Shown here: in pieces, positions 53,161 through 63,072 of the stretch
Layout: each line of letters starts with the position of its first letter
Numbering within the stretch: the stretch's first letter is position 1
Assembly: GCA_030998225.1 (NCBI GenBank)
Contig: JAPYXD010000266.1
Coordinates: 558,001 to 622,000 of the forward strand
Direction of reading: 5' to 3'
Origin: Diplolepis rosae
Lineage: Eukaryota > Arthropoda > Insecta > Hymenoptera > Diplolepididae
Length of the DNA stretch: 64,000 nt
Position numbers and translations under genes: made by a program
The notes under the pieces: model-generated
The model's database searches: none
Seen by the model: the letters and a program-made list of their open reading frames with translations, nothing else
Told to the model about the DNA's origin: nothing

Positions 53161-54218
53161 TATTACCGAGTTATATTTTAGTATTATTTAATAAATTTCA
53201 TTTCATTAGTTTAATTATGTATACTATCAATACTAATATCGGTAAAAAAGCATGGATTTCATATTGTTTCTTTAATATTTACACTTTTCACTTTTTACTA
53301 TATTTGAATTTACTGCAAAATTCTTTGTAATCAACCTAAGTAAATATGGCGGCTGAGCCTTCAATTGGGCACACGACTTTGAGGACTTTCCCATTGGCAT
53401 TGTGCATCCAGTGTATTATAGAGATCAGTGGAAATGTGCTCTTCTTTAAGGTCTGGTAACTCGTCAATCACTATTACTAAACGCCAATCATATGAGTATA
53501 GGTTTTTTAATCTGAATACTTTTTTGTGCGCATGCGCTGTCGTCCGCCATGTTTTCATACCGTGTCAAAAGTGAACACATCGTATGGAACTTTTTGGCAT
53601 TTTTGAAGAAAAACGCCAATTTATCATAAAAATAGTTGATAAATTTTCACGAAAATCGTAGGGTTTACGTGGCACTGCATTTCGTACCGCCATAAACTGA
53701 TCAATTGCGGGAAAAGAAAGTACAACAATAGTTGTGCTCAGTATGAAAAAAGTTTCGGGAAAAGAGAACAACAACTTGTGACGTGGGCACGAAAAACGAA
53801 GAATCACATTACGCTTGTTAATACGACGACACAAACTGATATTATTAAAACCAACTGCACAGGAATCCAAGTTTCATATTTATTTAATTATTTCTTATTT
53901 ATTTTAATCAAATCATATGCAATAAAATACAAGTTTTGTAGAACTTTCGGAATTTCACAAATTCACGTTGTTATAGTCAAATAAATCATCTGAATTTTTT
54001 ACATAAGACTCTGAGACGTTCCAATAATTCATTCCTACATTATCTGTTATATTTTTTAATTTCATTTTTTTATAATTAATAAAAATAAGGCTTCTAACCT
54101 CTTGATAAAATCCTTCTTATTTCCCCCCTACAGGTCGGCCATGGCGTTTTCAACCACCTGCGTAATTGTAAACAATTATGTGCTTCGATTGTCTCGTGCA
54201 CCAAATCGGCCACGTCGC
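53161..54218. other. Unassigned stretch
   Basis: Two open minus-strand frames (53361-53558, starting MKTWRTTAHAHKKVFRLKNL, and 53565-53870) look partly protein-like but show no domain I recognise. Confidence 0.3.
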
Positions 54219-55112
54219 TAGCGAACTGACTGAACGCTAGCTTTACGCTGTAGCGTAAGGCTAGAGTAAAGCTAGCGTAAAGTAGCATTATAACTCATGA
54301 ATAAGGTAAAATAAATAATTAACATGTTTTTATACTTATTCTACGTTAAAAATAACGTTAACTGGTAATTGAAATATGCAATAATTTTATTTATTAACGC
54401 TGAAAATTAAAAAAACATAATACCTGCCATTGAAGGCAGTGCAGTGGTTCACCTTTTGTGGAACGCACGGTAGTATAGACACGTCTGGCAACTCCCGTGG
54501 TGGGGGACGTTCCCCAATCGTGACGAGTCGTAGTTTCGAAAGTGACCGCTTGGACAGCGCTGCAATCCAGTAGTTAAAGGAATACCCGCGGTTTACAGAC
54601 AGCTTTCACAGCTGACTACGTTCTGGGACATCTATATACATACATGCTATAATGCGGCCATTCGGGCCACTACTCGATACTAGCGCTATCCATGGTGAAA
54701 ATATGAAACATTCTGATTACAAGAAGGGAACATCTCCCACCACGGGAGTTGCCAGACCTGTCTATACTACCGTGGTGGAACGTCTCCACCGTTAAAGTTG
54801 AGTGAGACACAGCTATACTTTCATCTCACTCTAACAAATAGTCAATCCTGACGGTGAAGACATGTAAAGTGATAAACCAATGCACTGCCTTTAATTGCAG
54901 GTATTATGTGTTTTTCATTTTTAGCGTTAATAAATAATTTTATTGCATATTTCAATTACCAGTTAACGTTATTTTTAACGTAGAATAAGGATAAAAACAT
55001 GTTAATTATTTATTTTACCTCATTCATGAGTTATTATGCTACTTCACGTTGGCTTTACGCTAGCTTTACTCTAGTTTTACGCTACAGCGTAAAGCTAGTG
55101 TTCAGCCAATTC
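54219..55112. mobile_element. Fold-back element with a hAT-like MITE in its loop
   Basis: Left arm 54219-54457 (CTAGCGAACTGACTGAACGC at its end) and right arm about 54780-55112 are inverted copies, including several CTAGCGTAAAG-type short repeats. The loop is occupied by the 309-bp MITE at 54466. No target duplication found for the outer element. Confidence 0.8.
54466..54774. mobile_element. Nested hAT-like MITE (309 bp), TSD GTGGAACG
   Basis: About 45-bp inverted ends begin CACGGTAGTATAGACACGTC. Identical 8-bp flanks GTGGAACG lie at 54458-54465 and 54775-54782. Confidence 0.92.
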
Positions 55113-55754
55113 GCTAGGAGTAGATCACAGATGCGTTTAAGGAGGTTCTATCGAATAAAACGAATTAACGGTCAAAAAAGGGTGAAACTTGAAACATAGT
55201 TATTTAAATGCATAAAAATAAATCAGTCAAATTTTCAAGACTCCAGGGTACCTGTGAGCTAAGATATTTTAATAAATATTTTCCGTCATTTAACGTGCTC
55301 TTATGGACAACTACCTCTTCCTTGTTTTCAATTACTCACCACACATTTATTAACGGTTGAATATCGATGAAATCTTTTATAATACTGAGAAAAATATCTA
55401 AAAAACATTTATAGCTTACAATATTGTTAGAAGGGTAATTGTAAATCAATGAAAATGGAAATAAATGTTACAAAAATTATGATATGGAGTGATAATGTAA
55501 TAGATATGGCAACACCGCAGCCGAGTATACAATGGTAGGTTATGGCGTGCTATTCAAAAAGAAACATTGAGCTTACATACACGTTTGCCCTATCATAGTA
55601 TTCACACCTGAATGAATTATATTTATAATCTAGTTGAATAAAATGCATCTTATGATGCCAAATTTAGAAGGGACACTAAAAAAAAGCGAGGCGGTGTTGC
55701 CACATAAACTACCTCGTGAGTCAACTGCACGAAATGTTTTGTTCTGACTAGCTA
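55113..55754. other. AT-rich stretch, no feature seen
   Basis: Nothing recognised. Confidence 0.4.
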
Positions 55755-56610
55755 CACTACCATCGGAAATTGTGCGCACGGTGCTTGTCATCGCTATTGA
55801 AAATCACTTCAACTTTTAGCATGACCTAGGGAAAATTTTTCCACAATCTGAAAATTATACGACATAGTGTCTAAATTCTTATATTTAATTTAACCCAAAA
55901 AAACTTGAAAAATATTCATGGGTACCCGAGATACGATTAAAAATGTTCAATCGTATCTGAGTTCTTGGCCGGTTTGTCGCTCATCTCCTTCGTTGAAGCA
56001 GGACCGAATAGGCCACGCACAAAGGTGGCGCTTAAGTGGAGCTCTCTTATATGTATTTTTGATTCTGTTCATTAGTAATTTTTATTTCTAATTATTCTAA
56101 ATTAAAAAAAATATCTATTGTTATTTGTGATTAATAAAAATTATTTAAATCCAATATTATCCCCATATTAACGAATAGAATAATGATATGCAAACATTTT
56201 TTATTTCTTAAAATTCTTATAAACTAGAACATTAATAAAAATTGTAATAGTCATTGTAAATATCAACTAAGAATGAAAGGAAAAGAAATAAAAGAAACAC
56301 ATCCTTGGATCAAAGAACATATAAAAGAGCTACACTTAAGCGACACCTTTGTGCGTGGCCTATTCGGTCCTGCCTCAACGAAGGATGTGAACCGTGATCG
56401 TCGATTAAAATTCATCTCAGATACGATTGAACATTTTTAACCGTATCTCGGGTACCCATGAATATTTTTCAAGTTTGCTTGGCTTAAATTAAAGATAAGA
56501 TTTTAGACTTTATGTCGTATAATTTTCAGATTTTGAAAAAAATTTTCCTAGGTCATGCAAAAAGTTGAAGTTGAGTTAGAGAATTTGAAAAAATCTTGAA
56601 TTTAGATTAT
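55755..56610. mobile_element. Large fold-back element, copy 2, centre inverted
   Basis: It starts CACTACCATCGGAAATTGTG and follows copy 1 (45901-47560) with some deletions in the arms. The centre (about 56046-56325) matches the reverse complement of 46781-47056. The right end is truncated: the terminal CACTACC is missing. Confidence 0.85.
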
Positions 56611-56929
56611 TTTTATCCTTATTCTATGTTAAAATTTAATTTAACCTGTAACAAAAATGTACAATAAGTTGTTTTTTTAGCATTAAGGTAGTACGGTAGC
56701 GATCAAATGAGCAACTATAACAATTTTTCGAAAATGTTTCATGCGCGTTGCAAAATTCCGAACATTGTGCGGAAAATGTTTTTCTGTTATAATTTACTAT
56801 TAATACAGGGTGACCGTTTTCACCGACAAAAATAGTTCCCGGTCATCGAAAATTTTTTCCCGGTCATTAATAAAATAGTTTCCAATGAATAACAGTTAAT
56901 GCAATGAGTTTTCAAAGTTTTAAAATATT
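56611..56929. other. Unassigned stretch
   Basis: ATTAAGGTAGTACGG near 56690 resembles the end of the TTAA element. ACAGGGTGACCGTTTTCACC near 56813 resembles a hAT- or Tc1-type terminus but no partner was found. Confidence 0.35.
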
Positions 56930-57309
56930 TTTTATGTGCCTCAGCCGCGGAAACTCGTTTTTCCGTTACAGCTGAGAGTAAAGCAATGTTGTATATTCCG
57001 TTACAGAGAAATACAATGTAGAAATTGAACTGCGCATGCGCATTATAGTCTTACAGCGGAACGCAATCTGTTTCTTATTCTTCTTCTTCGTACAGCGTTA
57101 GCACTGACTACTACACAAGACTGATAAAATCAAAATGGCCGGGACTAGTAACCAATTTGCGCCCGCTTCGTACAACTAGCGCAGCAAACAACTGCAATAA
57201 GTACTAGATTAGATTCCAATGTACGCATAAAAACTCGTATCCGCACCACAGTCACATAAAATAGAATATGTGCCAATGCACACAATTCGGGACATTGCGA
57301 GACTCGCTA
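56930..57309. repeat. Dispersed repeat, copy 2 (other copy 9019-9450)
   Basis: Matches 9019-9450 in the same orientation without the local 47-bp duplication. It ends abruptly at GAGACTCGC, where LINE sequence begins. Confidence 0.8.
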
Positions 57310-57636
57310 CTTCTCCCCCGGCGATCCCTTCGCTGTCTTTGAGACCCAGATCCTCCTCCTTGAGGAAAGCCTCCGTGAGGCCTTCGGGCGATCCCTCATA
57401 GGGGGTGACTTCAACAGTAAGTCGCCCGAGTGGGATGAGGCCCGCCTTGATAGGAGGGGAATCTTGGTTGGCGAGATGGTCGCTAGGAACGACCTGATCG
57501 TCTTGAATCAGGGCGGGGAATTCACGTTCAGACAAGGAGCGGGGGGGGGGGGGGTCAATTATTGATCTCACAATTGCTGCACCTCGCCTCCCTTCAAGGA
57601 TAAGCGACTGGTCGGTCCTCGAGGTAATAACCTTGA
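57309..57636 (+). pseudogene. LINE endonuclease domain, C-terminal part
   Basis: The translation shows LIGGDFNSKSPEWDEA (catalytic GDFN), then LIVLNQGGEFTFRQGA, a 14-base G run that disturbs the frame, and LIDLTIAAPRLPSRISDWSV followed by SDH, the last catalytic motif. The N-terminal part of the domain is missing. Confidence 0.8.
57541..57554 (+). repeat. (G)14 homopolymer in the LINE endonuclease
   Basis: Fourteen consecutive G. It lies at GGGVNY-type codons between two endonuclease motifs. Confidence 0.95.
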
Positions 57637-58512
57637 GTGACCACCGGTTGGGTCTGCCCTGCTGGATCGTTTGAAGCTACTGTGTGCTCGGCGACGCAGA
57701 AGGTGGTCGCGGCTTGCGACTACTCGATGCCTCGCCGTGAGCGCAGGCAAGCCAAGAGTTCGATGCACTGGTGGAACGACCAGTTGGCAGCCCTACGTCG
57801 AGAATGCCTCGCAGCGCAGCGAAAATTCACCCGTTCAAAGGGGGATGCTACGCTGCACGAGGCATGGAAAGGGGCAAAAATAACTTTGAGGCGAGGCATA
57901 AAGAAAAGCGGACTTCAATGCTGGAATGACTTGATCGGTGAGGTCGAGAAGGACCCATGGGGTCTCGACTTCAAAATAGTCACCAAGAGATTGGTGGATC
58001 GTAGGCTTAGCTTTGGCGAACACCTAAAGATCGCAGCTGCCAAAGCTACCCAATGTGGAGCGAACTTGGCCCGGCTTATGCCAAACATTGGTGGACCCAG
58101 GGAAGCGAAAAGAAGATTGGTGGCGAGCGTGGTCCAATCGAAGCTGCTTTATGCAGCTTTTTGCAGGGCCAATGCCTTGCAGAACCATGCTATCCAGAAG
58201 AAGCTGTTCTCGGCGCAGAGACTTGTCGCGCTGAGAATAGTTTCAGCATATAGAACTATCTCGACGAGCGCTGGGTTAGTCCTGGCGAGCGTCCCGCCAA
58301 TAGATTTATTGGCGGAGGAAAGGCAGCAAACCTTTCAGATTCGCAAGGAGCTTACCTGCGCCGACCTGCAGGAAATCACTCGCGCGAAGGAGGCAATCCG
58401 CAAGGATGGAAGGCGCAGACTCGTCGAGAAATGGCAGATAAGATGGCATGGTGAGCAGACAGGGAGATGGACCTACCGCCTGATCCCGGAGCTCGCCACC
58501 TGGCTGAACTGA
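57637..58512 (+). CDS. LINE polyprotein fragment: pre-RT fused to post-RT region
   Basis: The 291-codon frame includes MHWWNDQLAALRRECLAAQR (pre-RT region), then DPWGLDFKIVTKRLVD, and immediately RRLSFGEHLKIAAAKATQCG plus SKLLYAAFCRANAL, which normally lie downstream of the RT domain. About 400 residues with the RT catalytic motifs are therefore missing, and the joint is in frame. It cannot encode a working RT. Confidence 0.8.
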   Translation: MTTGWVCPAGSFEATVCSATQKVVAACDYSMPRRERRQAKSSMHWWNDQLAALRRECLAAQRKFTRSKGDATLHEAWKGAKITLRRGIKKSGLQCWNDLIGEVEKDPWGLDFKIVTKRLVDRRLSFGEHLKIAAAKATQCGANLARLMPNIGGPREAKRRLVASVVQSKLLYAAFCRANALQNHAIQKKLFSAQRLVALRIVSAYRTISTSAGLVLASVPPIDLLAEERQQTFQIRKELTCADLQEITRAKEAIRKDGRRRLVEKWQIRWHGEQTGRWTYRLIPELATWLN

Positions 58513-58854
58513 AAGCACGGGGAAGTCGGCTTTTACTTGGCGCAAGCGCTCTCGGGCCATGGCTGTTTTAACGCGTACCTGAGGCGCTTTAAGAAGAGAG
58601 ACGAGGAGACGTGTTGCTACTGCGATTTCCCGGTGGATAACGCAGAGCACGCACTCTTCGTCTGCGCAAAATGGGGTGTGGCTAGGGAGGTCCTCGGTCA
58701 GACGGTGGGTTCCGAATTTACCCCTGACACGATGGTCCCTCTCATGCTCCAGTCTGAGCGGTTCTGGACGCTCATTGAGTCATTCGTCACACTTGTGATG
58801 AAGACGAGAAAACTTGATGGGCGTCGGGAGCGAAACAACGGGAAGGGGCAGTAG
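58513..58854 (+). pseudogene. LINE C-terminus with CCHC zinc knuckle
   Basis: After the TGA at 58510 the product continues in another frame: SGHGCFNAYLRRFKKRDEET and CCYCDFPVDNAEHALFVCAK, a C-x2-C-x8-H-x4-C knuckle typical of R1/I-type LINEs. It ends NNGKGQ. Confidence 0.8.
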
Positions 58855-59100
58855 AAATCGCATCGGGGCTTGCACCCGCGGTCCTGCGTCTCGGGTAGAC
58901 ATGGCTGTCCGCGTCGTTCGGGGGAGGAATCTGTTTGTTTCTTCCCCTGGGTGGCGCCGCTAGTCGGTTTGCCTAGTAGGCGTGTGGCCGTGGATGGAAG
59001 TTCCGAACGAACGGAGGACGGAAGAGTCGTACGCGACTTTAATGGAACCAACCACCCGTGAAGTTTAAAGCCGAAAGGCGGTTCCGCGGGTGGTGTATTG

Positions 59101-59220
59101 TAGAGATGGGCGATTCACAAAAAAAATGAATCGATTCCCAAATTTTCCGATTCTATATAATCGATTAATCAGTCTGAAAAAATCGATTCTTTAGAATCGA
59201 TTCTTAAAAATCGTTCTATT
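59101..59220. mobile_element. hAT-like MITE end related to 4879-5599
   Basis: It starts TAGAGATGGGCGATTC and is rich in AATCGATT motifs like the element at 4879. No matching right end found, so it is truncated. Confidence 0.65.
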
Positions 59221-59499
59221 TTAAAATTAGCTTTAATTTTTTGTTCGTAACTATTATTTTATACTGATGTTGTAAAATTTCCGAAACTACAGTAAAGCCT
59301 TAAAGCCATGGATCAACCGGAACAGTTGACTAAATCAGTAAAATCGAATTTCCCCAAAAAGATTTAAAAAAAAAAAATGAATTTTTTTAGCTGCAACTTT
59401 GGGACATAATAAAGGACATATTAGCGGATGGTTCTAGAATTTAATAAGTTTTTAAAAATTAAACAAAATGTATTTTATGCACTTGGACTACTAACAGAC

Positions 59500-60110
59500 A
59501 CCCTTGACATTGAAAATCTCTATTTCAAGGTCAAATTTTATTTCTAATATAAGCCGAGTTTTGAGAAAGTTTTCGTATGTAGTTTGAAGCGCCGAATACG
59601 AAAAAACATTTAAAAATGTCGGGTTCACGTCGTTGATCTTAGATCATGCTGAGAATGAATGCCGCAGTATTTTATGTAGCCTTCAGATATGAGGTTGAAG
59701 CTCAATGGGTTTGTGCTGTAAACTAAAATTTCATCTCGAAATGGACATTTTCAAGGTCAAAGATACTTTGAGGATTTTTTTTCGCTGTTTTTCTCATTTT
59801 TAGCGGATCAATGACGCTAGAAAGCCATCTCCAACTTTCGCTTATGCAAAAAAGGAAATGTGACCTTGACTGTATACTTTCAAGGTCAAGGATACCTCAG
59901 TGATTTTGTTCAGTATTTTTTTCGTATTCGGTCCATCAAATTACGTAGGGAAACACTCTGAAATCCTCGCTTCTACTAGAAATGAAATTTGACCTTGAAA
60001 TATTTATTTTCCAGGTCAAAAATGTTTCGAGGAATTTTAAAACTATTTTTTACGTATTCAAAGCATTAAATTTTGCCTAAAAACATTAAATATTTTGTGG
60101 CTCTTGAATG
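59500..60110 (+). repeat. Degenerate array of about 120-bp units with paired TCAAGGTCA motifs
   Basis: TCAAGGTCA occurs at 59525, 59751 and 59880 and its inverse TGACCTTGA at 59861 and 59990. The blocks from about 59733, 59851 and 59976 align as repeats of roughly 120 bp. Each has an inverted pair with a short AT spacer. Confidence 0.6.
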
Positions 60111-60142
60111 GTCGATATATCGACCACCCCCGCAGCTAAAAG

Positions 60143-60785
60143 GTTGTATGTAAAAAAATTGATCTCTGGTAGAATTTTTTTAAAAAGGAGCTTATATTTA
60201 AATAGAATGATTATTTATATACTCAATTAATTTAAAAAATTTCAACAGGACTGATGCTAAGATAATTAATGTCAGAGTTGACTACTTTGACACGTAATTC
60301 ATGGGCAATGCATAGGCATACTCTCCACATTTTAATTTGTAGTATAATTAAACGCTCTGATAGAGAAATTTAAAAAATCTCGGTATTTGTGCTCCTTGAA
60401 AATACAAATTTTTGAAAAAACACCAAATCTTTCCACCGTGTAGTTTTATAGATAATCTAATGAAAAACATTGAAATTTTAGTCACTTTCAAACGGATAAA
60501 CGTAACAGTATCGCGATCCGGCTAGACTGATCCCTTTCTCCAACTTGCTACTATGGGTACTTGACACTGACACACGCAGTCAGCTTGGAAGCGTACGTGA
60601 AATCAAGTCAGTTATATCAAACCATGAATATTATTAAATCAACAAAGACATTTTTTAAACTTTTAACAATAATCGTCGACATCAAACTATCCAAACGCAT
60701 ATCACAGTTGCTTAATGATGGTTAGATTTAAATTGCAACGTTGCACGATCTACGAGTCTGCCGCTGGCATAGCATTGGTGACTAT
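60143..60785 (-). repeat. Dispersed repeat, left part, interrupted by the fold-back at 60786
   Basis: Matches the reverse complement of 18711-19290. It continues after the insertion at 62913-63072, which in turn matches 11339-11497. Confidence 0.85.
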
Positions 60786-62912
60786 CAGTGTGCACAGATC
60801 TGATACCGACGCAGTCACAACTACAGAAGCACCTCCTGTCAGTGAGAAGGGAGTAGGGAAAGGCGGCGGCGCACGCTGCCTCTCTTTCTTCCTCGTCGCT
60901 CTTGCACGCGAGAACGACTCGTCCCACTTCTCCTTTTTCTCCTCGCTTCCTCCTTGCAATGCTATTTTTAGATTTCACGCTTTCGGTATTTCGGATATCG
61001 AGTCGAAATTGAGAATTGTATTTCTCTGGACTCCGCACAAAAGAGGCGCGAAGCAGACGACAATTTCAAATTTACGAAATATGTTATTTAAGATACGACA
61101 CTTTTTTTCCCGATATTTTGTAAAAAATCTGCCTGAAATAAACATCTAAAAGATCATATAAACTTTTAAAAGCATTTGAACACTTTAAAAGTAAATTTTC
61201 ACTAGAATTTGACGCCAATAAATGTTCAAAATTATAATCAATATATATTTTTATATTCAAATTTCCATACTTCTTATCAACTTTGTAAATTAAAAAAAAT
61301 TCCAGTCAGAGAGATATTTTCTATTAAAAAGAGATAAACATAAAATTCAAGTTTAAAATTTACATTCTCAGTTTTATGTTAGAAATATTTTCATCTTACA
61401 TTTTTGTAGCCTAAGCACAGACTTTTCATTCAAAAAATGAAATGCTCTACAAAAAGGAAAAATTTTCTAATAGAAATGGATAAATTAAAAGCTAAAATAT
61501 GTGTTCATTGATATCTTCAAATGAACATGCAAATATTTATCGATATCAAATTTTACATTAAATTTTTTGTTCGAAGTGTTTAAATCTTGTTACAATTTGA
61601 CAAGATCATATGGACGAGTTCAGTCTTTTAAATGAAATATCTTGTAATTTTTAATTTGTCTGTTCTTCTGAAATCGGAGGAAGATTTGAACAGTAAACAA
61701 CAAATTTTCCAATGGAATTCAAGGTCAATAAATGCTTAAAGTTTTATATTAAAATTTTAATTACAAAATTTTGAAGCTTTGTAAATAAACTACTTCATTC
61801 AGAAAGTAATTCAGCTCTGTAGAGCATTTTTATATTTTGAATTCAAATTCTGTGCTTAGGCCACAAAAAAATAAGATAAAAATTTGTTCACCATAAAACT
61901 AAGAATGTAGATTTTAAATTTATTATGTCATATATTTATCTTTTCTTAATGGAAAATACTCTGCACATAATTCTCTGTTTCGATATTTTTTAAATGTACG
62001 CGAATATTTAAGAAATTCATAAGTATTTCACCTTTTTAGAAAATTAAAAATTACAAGATATTTCATTTAAAAGACTGAACTCGTCCATATGATCTTGTCA
62101 AATTGTAACAAGATTTAAACACTTCGAACAAAAAATTTAATGTAAAATTTGATATCGATAAATATTTGCATGTTCATTTGAAGATATCAATGAACACATA
62201 TTTTAGCTTTTAATTTATCCATTTCTATTAGAAAATTTTTCCTTTTTGTAGAGCATTTCATTTTTTGAATGAAAAGTCTGTGCTTAGGCTACAAAAATGT
62301 AAGATGAAAATATTTCTAACATAAAACTGAGAATGTAAATTTTAAACTTGAATTTTATGTTTATCTCTTTTTAATAGAAAATATCTCTCTGACTGGAATT
62401 TTTTTTAATTTACAAAGTTGATAAGAAGTATGGAAATTTGAATATAAAAATATATATTGATTATAATTTTGAACATTTATTGGCGTCAAATTCTAGTGAA
62501 AATTTACTTTTAAAGTGTTCAAATGCTTTTAAAAGTTTATATGATCTTTTAGATGTTTATTTCAGGCAGATTTTTTACAAAATATCGGGAAAAAAAGTGT
62601 CGTATCTTAAATAACATATTTCGTAAATTTGAAATTGTCGTCTGCTTCGCGCCTCTTTTGTGCGGAGTCCAGAGAAATACAATTCTCAATTTCGACTCGA
62701 TATCCGAAATACCGAAAGCGTGAAATCTAAAAATAGCATTGCAAGGAGGAAGCGAGGAGAAAAAGGAGAAGTGGGACGAGTCGTTCTCGCGTGCAAGAGC
62801 GACGAGGAAGAAAGAGAGGCAGCGTGCGCCGCCGCCTTTCCCTACTCCCTTCTCACTGACAGGAGGTGCTTCTGTAGTTGTGACTGCGTCGGTATCAGAT
62901 CTGTGCACACTG
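60786..62912. mobile_element. 2,127-bp fold-back element with two 872-bp arms and 8-bp TSD
   Basis: Arms 60786-61657 and 62041-62912 are exactly equal in length, and I saw no mismatch on reading them; the frames on the two sides translate identically over 115 residues. Ends are CAGTGTGCACAGATCTGATA. GTGACTAT flanks both sides (60778-60785 and 62913-62920), and an uninterrupted GTATAGTCACC exists in the related repeat at 18737. The 383-bp loop (61658-62040) contains a diverged direct copy of part of the right arm. No transposase. The 8-bp duplication suggests hAT-type mobilisation. Confidence 0.93.
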
Positions 62913-63072
62913 GTGACTATACGTATATACGCATACTACGAATTCTAAGCCAGTCGCACACTAAAATTTTGACCATGCTGGTCTATGAAATTTTTTCGAA
63001 ACAGCATAGCTCGACGGCGCCCCAAGGAGTTTTACTATTTGTAGGGGGTGGTACTTGCATTCAACCTTAATA
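62913..63072 (-). repeat. Dispersed repeat, right part
   Basis: Continuation of the repeat interrupted at 60785. The segment to TTCAACCTTA matches 11339-11497 in inverse orientation. Confidence 0.8.

Larger units (their letters stand above)
57309..59095 (+). mobile_element. R1-clade-like LINE, 5'-truncated and lacking the RT core
   Basis: GC-rich DNA, unlike its surroundings, encodes the second half of an apurinic-type endonuclease, then a pre-RT region joined directly to the post-RT region, then a zinc-knuckle C-terminus. The RT palm is deleted. The 3' tail contains a hairpin-forming GC-rich stretch around the CCACCCGTGAAG motif (59050-59095). Confidence 0.85.

Noticed and set aside
57209..57768. 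Minus-strand frames opposite the LINE
   Set aside because: They are complements of endonuclease coding sequence; the plus strand carries the catalytic motifs.
60715..61149. Long open frames in the fold-back arms (also 62549-63070)
   Set aside because: The frames on both arms are mirror copies created by the inverted repeat. They show no domain and overlap on both strands.
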